In this document: one piece after another, positions 1-10,465 of the stretch
Layout: the number at the start of each line of letters is the position of its first letter
Position numbering within the stretch: the first letter of the stretch is position 1
The notes under the pieces: generated by a model
The model's input: the letters and a program-made list of their open reading frames with translations, nothing else
The model's database searches: none
What the model was told of the DNA's origin: nothing
NCBI GenBank assembly: GCA_014879845.1
Contig: JACSRI010000059.1
Location: forward strand, 1 to 42,054
Direction of reading: 5' to 3'
Source: Opitutaceae bacterium
Lineage (GTDB): Bacteria > Verrucomicrobiota > Verrucomicrobiia > Opitutales > Opitutaceae
DNA: 42,054 bases
Translations under genes and position numbers: made by a program

Positions 1-59
1 CGGAGATCGCCCGGCTCGGCGCCGAACTCGCGAAACTCCGCCACGCCCTCGGCGGGTGA
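1..59 (+). CDS. C-terminal tail of a truncated upstream gene, probably coiled-coil
   Basis: An open frame enters from the left edge (codons in frame from base 3) and ends at TGA 57-59. The 18 visible residues (EIARLGAELAKLRHALGG) have Leu/Ala heptad spacing like a short coiled-coil tail. Too little is visible to name the protein. It could also be a chance open frame. Confidence 0.4.
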   Translation, partial: EIARLGAELAKLRHALGG

Positions 60-252
60 ACCGCGGGAAATCGCAGACGGGGCAGCACGGCGGGGTCGGA
101 AATCGGCAGGCCGACACCGCACGCACCAGGATTCGATCTGCACCCCCGAGGCTTCGGTCAGCCGGCTTCCGTGCGTCCAACTCCCGTCGGTGCCACTTGC
201 AAACTTGAAGCCCTCTGTCGAATATCCGTCTTAACAGGAGTAAATTACGTCC

Positions 253-777
253 ATGGGCAACTCCCTCAAATGCGACCTCTGCGGCAAGCCGGCCACCGTT
301 CACCTCACGCAAATCGTTAACAACCAGATTCATAAACTGGACTTGTGCGAGGAGTGTGCGGCCGCCAAAGGCGTGACCGACCCGACGGGGTTTTCGCTCG
401 CCGACCTGCTCGTCAAGACGGCCGGGACCGCCACGCCCGACCCGAGCGCGACGCAGCTCGTGTGTGAGCATTGCGGGTTTTCCCAGGCTGACTTCAAGAA
501 ACTGGGCCGCCTCGGCTGCCCGGCTTGTTACGAGCGCTTCCGGCCGATCCTCGAGCCCGTCCTCGCCAACATGCACAAGGGCGTGGTCCATGTCGGCAAG
601 GTCCCGGCCCGCTCGATCGAGCGCCGCAGCATCCAGGAAAAGATCTGGCGCCTCGAGGAGCAGTTGCAGGCCGCCATCAAGTCTGAGCGCTACGAAGACG
701 CCGCCCACCTGCGCGACGAACTCGCCGCCACGCGCGCCACCCTCGCGGTCCGCGCCCGCGCCACCACCGCGCCATGA
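253..777 (+). CDS. mcsA: McsA-like zinc-finger/UVR protein, activator of protein arginine kinase
   Basis: A 174-residue protein. It has CxxC pairs at C7/C10, C32/C35, C71/C74 and C89/C92, expected to bind zinc. A UVR motif lies at about residues 132-165 (EEQLQAAIKSERYEDAAHLR). In the characterised Firmicute family McsA binds and activates the arginine kinase McsB and helps deliver substrates to ClpC. The ATG at 253 follows an AGGAG at 236-240, and the stop overlaps the start of mcsB (ATGA), so the two are translationally coupled. A ctsR repressor gene, which precedes mcsA in Bacillus, is not present in the 252 bases upstream. Family, domain order and neighbours all agree; direct function in this lineage is inferred. 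Confidence 0.93.
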   Translation: MGNSLKCDLCGKPATVHLTQIVNNQIHKLDLCEECAAAKGVTDPTGFSLADLLVKTAGTATPDPSATQLVCEHCGFSQADFKKLGRLGCPACYERFRPILEPVLANMHKGVVHVGKVPARSIERRSIQEKIWRLEEQLQAAIKSERYEDAAHLRDELAATRATLAVRARATTAP

Positions 778-1910
778 GTCCCAAGGAACCGCGTCCGCTG
801 TTGATCGCCCCGCTGCTCGAGCACCCCGCGCCCGAGCCGACGGAGGCGTCCGCGCCGAAGAGTTCGGTCGTGCTGAGCACGCGCATGCGCTTCGCGCGCA
901 ACCTGGCGAAGTTTCCCTTCCCCGGCTGGGCCAAGGAGGCCCAGCGCCGCGATGTCTTCGCCGCCTGCGTCAGCTCCATCGCCGGCGCCAAGGAGATGAA
1001 GAAGGGCATCTCGGGTGAGATGTCCGACATCACCGATCTGGAGAAACAGATCCTCTTCGAGCGCCACCTCATCTCGCGTGACCTCATGGGCATGAAGGCC
1101 GGTTCGGGTTTTGTCATCAGCCGCGACCAGGCCTGCGCCGTGATGATCAACGAGGAGGACCATCTTCGCATCCAGGTGATCAAGCCCGGTTTCAACTTCC
1201 GCCGCGTCTGGACCGCGATCAACTCGATCGACACCCAGCTGGAGGAGAACCTCGACTTCGCCTTCTCGCCCACCCTCGGCTACCTCACCGCCTGCCCGAC
1301 CAACGTCGGCACCGGCCTGCGCGCCTCCGCCATGATGCACCTGCCGGCCCTGGTCATCGCCGGCCAGATGGACAAGGTCGTGCGTGCCGTGAACCAGCTC
1401 GGCATCGCCGTGCGCGGCCTGTTTGGCGAAGGATCCGACGCCACCGGCAGCATTTTCCAGATCTCGAACCAGACGACTCTCGGCGAGAGCGAGGAGGAGA
1501 TCCTCAAGCGCCTCACCGCCGTGCTCAACACCGTGATCGAGCAGGAGTCGAACATGCGCGAGCACCTGCTCGAAAAGGAGCCGGCCAAGATCTTCGACAA
1601 GATCGGCCGCGCCTACGGCATCCTCCGCGGCGCCTACGTGCTCAGCTCCTCGGAGGCGATGAACACGCTCTCGCTCGTCCGGCTCGGCGTGGACATGCAA
1701 ATGCTTCCGGCCGAACTCCGTCCGGCGGTCGACCGCCTGTTCATGGAGTGCCAGCCCGGCCACATCCAGTACGCCGCCAAACGGTCGATAGACTCCGGGG
1801 AGCGCGACGTCCTCCGGGCCGCCTTGCTGCGCTCGGAGTTTGAGAAAGTGGCGCCCCCGACATTTACTACACACCACGACACCAACCCGAACGACACCAC
1901 CGAACGCTAG
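774..1910 (+). CDS. mcsB: McsB, ATP:protein-arginine kinase
   Basis: A 378-residue ATP:guanido phosphotransferase-family protein. Family landmarks are present: STRMRFARNL at about 35-44, EEDHLRIQ around the catalytic glutamate, the CPTNVGTGLRAS segment, and a FGEGSDATG nucleotide-binding loop. Near the C terminus (about 344-349) RDVLRA matches the RDxxRA phospho-arginine-binding motif that separates McsB from creatine and arginine kinases. McsB phosphorylates arginines on proteins, tagging them for ClpCP in the cytoplasm. Its ATG overlaps the mcsA stop by four bases, and clpC follows after 72 bases. A small GC hairpin (1913-1928) without a T tract lies in that gap. No key residue appears missing. 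Confidence 0.95.
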   Translation: MSPKEPRPLLIAPLLEHPAPEPTEASAPKSSVVLSTRMRFARNLAKFPFPGWAKEAQRRDVFAACVSSIAGAKEMKKGISGEMSDITDLEKQILFERHLISRDLMGMKAGSGFVISRDQACAVMINEEDHLRIQVIKPGFNFRRVWTAINSIDTQLEENLDFAFSPTLGYLTACPTNVGTGLRASAMMHLPALVIAGQMDKVVRAVNQLGIAVRGLFGEGSDATGSIFQISNQTTLGESEEEILKRLTAVLNTVIEQESNMREHLLEKEPAKIFDKIGRAYGILRGAYVLSSSEAMNTLSLVRLGVDMQMLPAELRPAVDRLFMECQPGHIQYAAKRSIDSGERDVLRAALLRSEFEKVAPPTFTTHHDTNPNDTTER

Positions 1911-1982
1911 GCCGCCCGCCCACGGGCGCCCCCCGCCTTCGGAACCACACCCGAATCTCGCGCTCAACTCCCCTTTCTCCAC

Positions 1983-4502
<2,520 letters not shown>

Positions 4503-4529
4503 GGCCCGCGTCGCCCGCTGATTGACTTC

Positions 4530-4563
4530 AAAGGCCGGTCCGCCAGGACCGGCCTTTTTGTTT
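4530..4563 (+). terminator. Rho-independent terminator after clpC
   Basis: A perfect GC-rich stem (AAGGCCGGTCC pairing with GGACCGGCCTT around a short GCCA-type loop) is followed at once by a run of T residues. It lies about 28 bases after the clpC stop, where the operon should end. Confidence 0.9.
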
Positions 4564-4579
4564 TCGGATGGATCCGTGG

Positions 4580-4849
4580 GTCACAGAGAACACAGAGGAG
4601 ACACAGAGATCACGGAGCACGGACCGAGGTAGGGCGAACCCTCCGGGTGAGCCGGGTCCGCCCGGGTTTCAGAAAGGTGGTCGGGCTGGTCCCCAGCCCG
4701 ACGTTCGGCGCACCGGTTGACGTTTCGTTCCCGACCCGACCACGTCCCTTTCGCAAGACCTCACCGGTTCCCACGGCTCGGCCAGAGGCCTCGCCCTACC
4801 CCCGCACTCTCCTCCGTGACCTCTGTGCCTCCTCAGTGACCTCTGTGAC
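4580..4849. repeat. Large nested imperfect palindrome (CACAGAG outer arms, GGTAGGGCGA inner arms)
   Basis: This fills most of the gene-free stretch 4564-4874. The outer arms (4580-4617 and 4812-4849) are CACAGAG-rich on the left and the near reverse complement on the right. The inner arms GGTAGGGCGA (4628-4637) and TCGCCCTACC (4791-4800) are exact reverse complements. Further in, GAAAGG..TGGTCGGG matches the complement of 4736-4753, and a perfect small hairpin GTCGGGCT/AGCCCGAC sits at 4680-4702. It looks like one folded, MITE-like or REP-like unit with no coding capacity. Related pieces occur elsewhere in the window. Confidence 0.75.
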
Positions 4850-4874
4850 TGGATCGATTCCGTCCGGCGTCCAC

Positions 4875-6362
4875 TCACCGATGATCCCAAGGCAGCCGGA
4901 TCTTGATCGGGCGGTGTTTCCAGACTTCGAATACCTCGAAGATCTTCCCGGGGTTCATGATCCCGCGCGGATCGAGCGCGTGCTTGATCGCCAGCATCGC
5001 GCGCACCTCGGCCTCCGAGCGGTCGAGGCGCAGGAACGGCGTCTTGGCGAGGCCGATACCGTGCTCGCCCGTGATCGTGCCGCCGAGCGCGACGACCTTG
5101 CGCATGAGTCGCTGCACGACCTTTTCGGCACGCTTGGACTCCGCCGCGTCGTCGCGGTGATACATGATGTTGACGTGGAAGTTCCCGTCGCCGGCGTGGC
5201 CGAAGGTCGCGATCGGCAGGCGTGAGCTGCGCTGCAGTTCGTCGAGGAATCCCGCGAACGCCACCTGGCTGAAGAGCGGCACCACGACGTCCTCGTTGAG
5301 CTTGGCGTCGCCGAGCTCGAACATCGCTCCTGAGCACTTGCGGCGGACTTCCCAGAGTTTCTCCGCCTCCTCGCTCGTGCGCGCCTCGGCCGAGGCGACG
5401 GCATGCTCGGCGGCCCAGGCGAGCACGTCCTGTTGTTTCGCAGCCACTTCGCCCGCTGTCCCGTCGATCTCGACGAGCAGGAGCGGCTTGCCACGCTGTT
5501 CCGGGAAAAGCGAGCGACCCGTCGCGCGCTCCGCGCACTGCACGCTGTGGCGGTCGAGAAACTCGAGGATCGACGGCAGCAGACGCCGGCCGATCAGCGC
5601 TTGCACGGCGCCGAGCGCGACGGCCTCCTCGGCGAAGGCGGCGACGAGCGTCCACTTCGCTTCGGGCTTCGGAACGAGCTTGAGCACGGCGGATGTCACC
5701 ACACCGAGGGTACCTTCGCTGCCGATCCAGAGGTCGCGCAGGTTGTAGCCGCAGGCGAATTTCTTGAAACGCCCGCCCCACTTCACGCGCTCGCCGGTCG
5801 GGAGAAAGCCGGTGAGCGCGAGGACGAAGTCGCGGGTCACGCCGTACTTCGCGCCGTGCATGCCGCCGGCGTTGCACGCGATGTTGCCGCCGATCGTGCT
5901 GTGGTCCTTCGACGACGGGTCGGGCGGATAATACCATCCAGCGTCTTCAGCGGCCTTCTGGATCGCGGAAATCTTCGCGCCGACACCGACCTCGGCCATG
6001 CCCTCACGTTCGTAGATCACGATCGAGTCGAGCGCGCTGACGTCGAGCACCCAACCGCCGCGTATCGGCGAACCCGATCCGGTGAGAGAGGTCCCGCCGC
6101 CGCGCACGGTGACAGGAACGCCATGTTTGTTCGCCAGCGCGAGCACAGTGCCGATGTCGCGCTCGGCGCGCACGGCGATCACCGCGTCGGGGAAATAGCA
6201 AAGCTTGCTGCCGTCGAACGAGGCGCGAAAGAGCGACTCCTCGTCGGTACGCACGCGCGAGCCGAGGGCGCGTTTCAGGGCGGACGTCGCTGCGTCGTAG
6301 GACTCTCGGGATCGATCAATGTTGTGTTTCCGGGCTGCCATCGGACCTGCGATTCCATGCAT
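4875..6362 (-). CDS. FAD-linked oxidase, GlcD / D-lactate dehydrogenase family
   Basis: A 495-residue protein. The FAD-binding domain (about 55-230) carries the PVTVRGGGTSLTG flavin loop and CNAGGMHGAKYGVTRD. The C-terminal oxidase domain contains GHAGDGNFHVN (metal-binding His-x-x-x-x-x-His) and TGEHGIGLAKTPFL, ending near NPGKIFEV. Family members oxidise D-2-hydroxy acids such as glycolate or D-lactate and pass electrons to the respiratory chain. The exact substrate cannot be read from sequence. GlcE and GlcF partners are absent, which slightly favours a stand-alone D-lactate type. The 5' end overlaps the upstream transporter gene by 47 bases. An inner ATG at 6341 would still overlap. Confidence 0.88.
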   Translation of the reverse strand: MHGIAGPMAARKHNIDRSRESYDAATSALKRALGSRVRTDEESLFRASFDGSKLCYFPDAVIAVRAERDIGTVLALANKHGVPVTVRGGGTSLTGSGSPIRGGWVLDVSALDSIVIYEREGMAEVGVGAKISAIQKAAEDAGWYYPPDPSSKDHSTIGGNIACNAGGMHGAKYGVTRDFVLALTGFLPTGERVKWGGRFKKFACGYNLRDLWIGSEGTLGVVTSAVLKLVPKPEAKWTLVAAFAEEAVALGAVQALIGRRLLPSILEFLDRHSVQCAERATGRSLFPEQRGKPLLLVEIDGTAGEVAAKQQDVLAWAAEHAVASAEARTSEEAEKLWEVRRKCSGAMFELGDAKLNEDVVVPLFSQVAFAGFLDELQRSSRLPIATFGHAGDGNFHVNIMYHRDDAAESKRAEKVVQRLMRKVVALGGTITGEHGIGLAKTPFLRLDRSEAEVRAMLAIKHALDPRGIMNPGKIFEVFEVWKHRPIKIRLPWDHR

Positions 6363-7308
6363 TCACCAAAAGGCCGCAAGCGATGAGCTGTAACGGATGA
6401 TAGATCATGATCGGCAAGAGGATCATCCCCAGGCCCGGCGACGCGCCGAAGATCAACTTCGCCATGGGGACACCCGAGGCCAGGGTCTTTTTCGAGCCGC
6501 AGAACATCGCCGCGATCGTGTCCTCGCGCGGGAAGCCCATCGCCCGCGAGATGCGCGCCGTGAAGATCATGACGAGGGCGAAGAGTGCGCCCGAAGCGAG
6601 GATGACCAGCGCGATCGTCCAGACTCCATGGGCCGACCAAAACTGGTTCTTGAACGAATCGCAGAACGACGTGTAGACAAGCAGCAGGATCGTGCCGCGG
6701 TCGGCCAGATGCACGCCGGATTTGTGACGCTTGATCCACGCACCGATCCACGGCCGGCACACTTGGCCGAGCACGAGCGGCAGGATCAGCCAGCGCACGA
6801 GATCAAAGATGACCGGGCCCAGCGCGAGCCCCTGCCCGCTGACCTTCAGCACCGCGCCGATCCATAGCGGCGTCAGGAAAACACCGATGATGCTCGAGAG
6901 CGTGGCGTTGAACACCGCGACCGCGACATTGCCGCGCGCTGCCGCAGTCATCGCAACCGATGAAGAAACCGTCGACGGAAGTGCACAGAGGAAGAAAAGT
7001 CCGATGCGCAGGTCGGCGCCGATGCGCCCCTCGAGACCAAAATACGCCGCCAGGCCGATGAGCGGAAACACAAGAAACGTCGTGGCCTGCACCACGGTGT
7101 GCACGCGCCAGCGGAGGGCACCGGACTTGAGCGCGTCGAACGACAGGCCGGCCCCGTGCAGAAAAAAGATGAGCGCGACGCCCGCCTTAGTCAGCAGTTC
7201 CGGATGCAGCCACCCGCCAGCAGCACCGGGTGCGGGAAACAGCCAAGCGAGCACCACGGCGGCGATCATGCCTCCCATGAACCAATCAACAGGAAGACGC
7301 TTCATCAT
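6316..7308 (-). CDS. Bile acid:sodium symporter (BASS) family transporter
   Basis: A 330-residue, very hydrophobic protein with about ten predicted membrane spans from start to finish. Its opening (MMKRLPVDWFMGGMIAAVVL) and the segment with GVALIFFLHGAGLSFDALKSG, FFLCALPSTVSSSVAMT and GSKKTLASGVPMAK match the SBF-like (YfeH/PF13593) branch of the BASS superfamily. It should sit in the inner membrane and move an organic anion with sodium; the substrate is unknown. The gene overlaps the 5' end of the GlcD-like oxidase on the same strand, so the pair may be one transcript, possibly for uptake and oxidation of a carboxylic acid (inference). ATG 7308 and ATG 7305 are both possible. Confidence 0.85.
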   Translation of the reverse strand: MMKRLPVDWFMGGMIAAVVLAWLFPAPGAAGGWLHPELLTKAGVALIFFLHGAGLSFDALKSGALRWRVHTVVQATTFLVFPLIGLAAYFGLEGRIGADLRIGLFFLCALPSTVSSSVAMTAAARGNVAVAVFNATLSSIIGVFLTPLWIGAVLKVSGQGLALGPVIFDLVRWLILPLVLGQVCRPWIGAWIKRHKSGVHLADRGTILLLVYTSFCDSFKNQFWSAHGVWTIALVILASGALFALVMIFTARISRAMGFPREDTIAAMFCGSKKTLASGVPMAKLIFGASPGLGMILLPIMIYHPLQLIACGLLVNAWNRRSDGSPETQH

Positions 7309-7314
7309 TCCGAT

Positions 7315-7391
7315 GGTAGGGCGAACCGTCCCGGTGAGCCGCCCGGGCGGATCGCAACACGACGCGGCTCGGCCGGAGGCCTCGCCCTACC
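7315..7391. repeat. Short GGTAGGGCGA inverted-repeat element
   Basis: GGTAGGGCGA (7315-7324) and its exact reverse complement TCGCCCTACC (7382-7391) bound a 77-base unit containing GGTGAGCCG and CGGCTCGGCCGGAGGCC. The same terminal words and inner phrases occur in the longer element at 4628-4800. The right end overlaps the last codons of murJ, whose TAG stop is read from the repeat end. Confidence 0.75.
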
Positions 7392-8988
7392 CTTCATCTC
7401 CGCCTCCACGCGTCCGCCGCAATCTACGCACCACGAGTTCACGCACGTCCTCGCGACCCTCGATCTTCAGCGCCCACAGCAGCGCCGCGTACACCGCGCA
7501 TGCCGCCGGGATGAGCGCGATCAGCTGCACAAGGTCGCGCCCCTTGCCCGCCGCGATCACCGCATCGAGGCCGCGCGCGCCTGCCCAGACACACGCGCCC
7601 ATGATGACCGAGGCCACGACGATCTTCACCACGCTGCCGAGCAGCGGCGCGAACCCGAGGGCCGCGCCCTTTTTCGAGAGATTGATCTGCAGATACACCG
7701 CCTGCACGACGACCGCGATGTTGGTCGCCGCCGCCAGCATGGCCGTGGAATCGACCCGCACCGCGACGACGCTCAGCACCAGGTTCGTGATAAAACTCAG
7801 CACGGCCGCGCGCACCGGCGTGCCCGTGTCCTTGAGCGCATAGAAGCCACGCAGCGCGAGGCTGGTGAAGGACAGGAACGGCAGTCCCGCCGCGTAGATC
7901 GCGAGGATCGGTGTCATCAGCGCCGTATCCGAGGCATGGAACGCGCCGCGCTGGAAGAGCACGCGCGTGATCGGCTCGCTCAGCAGCGCGAGTCCGATGG
8001 CCGCCGGCACATTCAACAACAGCACCAACCGCATGCCCTTCTGGTAGTCGGCGCCGAGCGCCACCATGTCGCCCCGCGCGGCGTGCCGCGCGATGAGCGG
8101 GAACACCACCGTCGCGATGGCCGCGGCGAATACGCCGATGGGCAGCTCCATCACGCGATTGGAGAGATTGAGCACCGAAGCGGCATTGTCGTTGAGCGAG
8201 AGTCCGACGAGGCGCTGCACGACGATGTTGATCAGGTAGATCGCTGAGCCAATGACCATCGGCCCCATGAGCCGCGCGATCTCGCCCACCTTCTCGTCGC
8301 CGCGCAGGTCGAACCGCGGCCGCCAGCCGAGTCGCACGAGCACGCCGGCCGGCACGATCATCTGCAGGAAACCACCGAGCAGCACGCCCGCGCAGAGCAG
8401 GTGCATGTGCGCCAGGGGTGCGAGCGCGAGGGCGCCGCCGAGCAGCAGCGCGCCGATGATCGCGAGGTTGAGCCAGATCGGCGAGAGCGCCGGCTCGGTG
8501 AAACGCCCGAGGATCTGGCACGCCGCGCTGAACGCCGCCGCGAGGCAGACGAACACCATGTAGGGAAACAGGATCACCGCCAGGTCCGCGCCGAGGAGCA
8601 GGCGGCGCCCGGTGTCCTCGCTCATGCCCGCGCGCTGGAGCAGCGCGAGCGCGGTCTCGGCGTTGGCGAAGGTGAGCATGCCGAGCGCGACGATCGCCGT
8701 CGTGACCACCGCGAGCCGCGTGGACACCTTGCTGAGCAGGGCGAAGGCACCGTCGCGTTGCCGGCTCTCCAACTCGTCCGACATCGTCGGCACAAACGCC
8801 GCGGTCAACGCCCCCTCGCCCAGCAGCCGGCGAAACAAGTTCGGCAGCGTGAAAGCCGAGACAAACGCCGAGTTCAGCGCCGCCGTGCCGAAGTAGGCCG
8901 CCACGACGATCTCGCGCACCAACCCGAGCACGCGCGAGATGACAGTCGCGAACGCGACGATGCTGATGTTCTTGAGGCTCTTCGACAC
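7387..8988 (-). CDS. murJ: MurJ, lipid II flippase
   Basis: A 533-residue, multi-span membrane protein of the MVF/MurJ family. The opening VSKSLKNISIVAFATVISRV and the following GLVREIVVAAYFGT are the characteristic first-helix signature, and about 14 membrane helices follow. MurJ flips the peptidoglycan precursor lipid II across the inner membrane. The GTG at 8988 is chosen because family homology begins exactly there. An upstream start at 9099 would add 37 residues of non-homologous low-complexity sequence overlapping the divergent gene. With this start the divergent neighbour begins 65 bases away. The stop codon lies within the GGTAGGGCGA repeat. Confidence 0.93.
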   Translation of the reverse strand: MSKSLKNISIVAFATVISRVLGLVREIVVAAYFGTAALNSAFVSAFTLPNLFRRLLGEGALTAAFVPTMSDELESRQRDGAFALLSKVSTRLAVVTTAIVALGMLTFANAETALALLQRAGMSEDTGRRLLLGADLAVILFPYMVFVCLAAAFSAACQILGRFTEPALSPIWLNLAIIGALLLGGALALAPLAHMHLLCAGVLLGGFLQMIVPAGVLVRLGWRPRFDLRGDEKVGEIARLMGPMVIGSAIYLINIVVQRLVGLSLNDNAASVLNLSNRVMELPIGVFAAAIATVVFPLIARHAARGDMVALGADYQKGMRLVLLLNVPAAIGLALLSEPITRVLFQRGAFHASDTALMTPILAIYAAGLPFLSFTSLALRGFYALKDTGTPVRAAVLSFITNLVLSVVAVRVDSTAMLAAATNIAVVVQAVYLQINLSKKGAALGFAPLLGSVVKIVVASVIMGACVWAGARGLDAVIAAGKGRDLVQLIALIPAACAVYAALLWALKIEGREDVRELVVRRLRRTRGGGDEG

Positions 8989-9052
8989 CGCCGGCAGTCT
9001 CCGAGGCGAGCCCCGTGCCGCACAAGACCTTTGCGGGCGGGCCACCCCTGCC

Positions 9053-10432
9053 ATGCCTTGGACCACGAGAAAGAAGCTGCTCGTCGGCGTACCCGCCACC
9101 TTGGTGGGCGTTGCCTTGCTGGTCTTCGTTGCGGGACGCGCATTCTGCTATCATTCGCTGGAGCGCGCCACAGAGGCCTTCCGCAAGCGCGGTTTTCCGA
9201 CGCAGATCGCCGAGATTGTGCCCACCTCGGTCTCGGAGTCTGACAATTCAGCCCCGCTCCTCGCGCAAGCCACAGCACTTCTGCAGGCATTGGAGCCCGA
9301 CTCCACCGACGCGCAGGCCATCGATGCCTTGATCGAACAGGATCGCACCAAGCAGAACCTGCCAGTCGCGGAGGCCGCTTTGAAGTTCGCTCACTACGAC
9401 CGCCAGCCGATACACGAGCTCGTCCTCCTTGCCCGCGAGGCAGCGCAGCGCCCGCTGAACCTGCCGAATCGCGACTATGCTCTCGGCCCTGCACTTGAGA
9501 TGCCTGAGCTTGGGACAACGCGCACGCTGTCCCAAATCCTCGCGACACGCGTCTATCTGGGCCTGATCCTTGAGAACTCCGTCGACGAAGCTTGGTCGGA
9601 CATCTCGGTCCAGTTCGGCTTGGCCGAACTGGCTTCGCAGCCACCCACGCTGATCGATTCCCTCACTGGTGTCGCGTGCCGAAGGATCACCTTTGGTTCG
9701 CTTCAGGCCACGATCGATGCCGGGCAGTTCGTCAGGGCGCACGATTCTCTCCTGAAGGCCATGCTGCAATCGGACCTCCGGTGGCACGACCACATGGTCA
9801 ACATGCTTCACGGCGAACGCTTCGTGTTCCTCGATTGGTTCACGACCGAGTTCATGGCGCACGATGACTGGGTGAACGAGATCGCGGCTCTCGCCGCGGG
9901 AAACGACGGACGACCGCGGCGCCGCGTGCCGCAACTCGTGGGCTCACTTCTGCGTCCGCTCGCAGCCTTCGACCTCTCCCATGCCTACCGGTACCACTTC
10001 GAGATCGTCGATGCTGTCGCCAGTCAACCTTCGCATGAGGTATATCCGGCGATTGCCAGCGCGGAACAGCGCGTGACTTCGACCCGATGGCCCCTCACCG
10101 CGATTTCCGCGCCGATGCTGGGCAAGATCCTAAAGACCCACCATGCTGCCTGGTCCGAACAGCGCGTCTGGACCATCGCGCTAGCCTCGGCCAGCCTGCG
10201 CGCATCGTCGGGCCAATGGCCCCAAACGATCACCGAGCTTTGCCTGCCTCCCGAGCTTCTCCTCGATCCCTGTTCGGGGAATCCGATCCACTTCGTGGCA
10301 ACCGCGGAAGAGATCGTGATCTACGCTGATGGACTCGATCGAAAGGATGATGGCGGCACGCCGTGGCAGTCGTTGGCTGAAGCTTCTGTTGAGCGCGGCG
10401 ACATCGTCGTTGCGCTCAAGCTGTCGCGTTGA
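9053..10432 (+). CDS. Uncharacterised membrane-anchored protein
   Basis: A 459-residue protein I do not recognise. Lys/Arg residues then a hydrophobic helix (about 11-30, LLVGVPATLVGVALLVFVAG) predict a signal anchor with the bulk outside the cytoplasm. The body is helical and Leu/Ala-rich. The C terminus (ASSGQWPQTITELCLPPELL, DPCSGNPIHF, YADGLDRKDDGG) resembles the pseudopilin-like tail seen in many planctomycete and verrucomicrobial proteins (grow-P..L, DPfsG.pl.y, G..DDGG). The ATG at 9053 is preferred over 8939, since it puts the helix at the N terminus and leaves a clean divergent gap with murJ. It ends 33 bases before pta. Function is unknown. Confidence 0.75.
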   Translation: MPWTTRKKLLVGVPATLVGVALLVFVAGRAFCYHSLERATEAFRKRGFPTQIAEIVPTSVSESDNSAPLLAQATALLQALEPDSTDAQAIDALIEQDRTKQNLPVAEAALKFAHYDRQPIHELVLLAREAAQRPLNLPNRDYALGPALEMPELGTTRTLSQILATRVYLGLILENSVDEAWSDISVQFGLAELASQPPTLIDSLTGVACRRITFGSLQATIDAGQFVRAHDSLLKAMLQSDLRWHDHMVNMLHGERFVFLDWFTTEFMAHDDWVNEIAALAAGNDGRPRRRVPQLVGSLLRPLAAFDLSHAYRYHFEIVDAVASQPSHEVYPAIASAEQRVTSTRWPLTAISAPMLGKILKTHHAAWSEQRVWTIALASASLRASSGQWPQTITELCLPPELLLDPCSGNPIHFVATAEEIVIYADGLDRKDDGGTPWQSLAEASVERGDIVVALKLSR

Positions 10433-10465
10433 CGCTCCCCGCGCACCGAACCAAGCTCCGCCGCG

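Noticed and set aside
1-252. ctsR repressor gene or a tRNA upstream of mcsA
   Set aside because: Bases 60-252 contain no open frame of suitable size and no tRNA-like cloverleaf was recognised; only a short gene tail ends at 59.
8989-9099. Longer N terminus for MurJ (start at 9099)
   Set aside because: The extra 37 residues are not MurJ-like and would overlap the divergent gene; family homology starts at GTG 8988.
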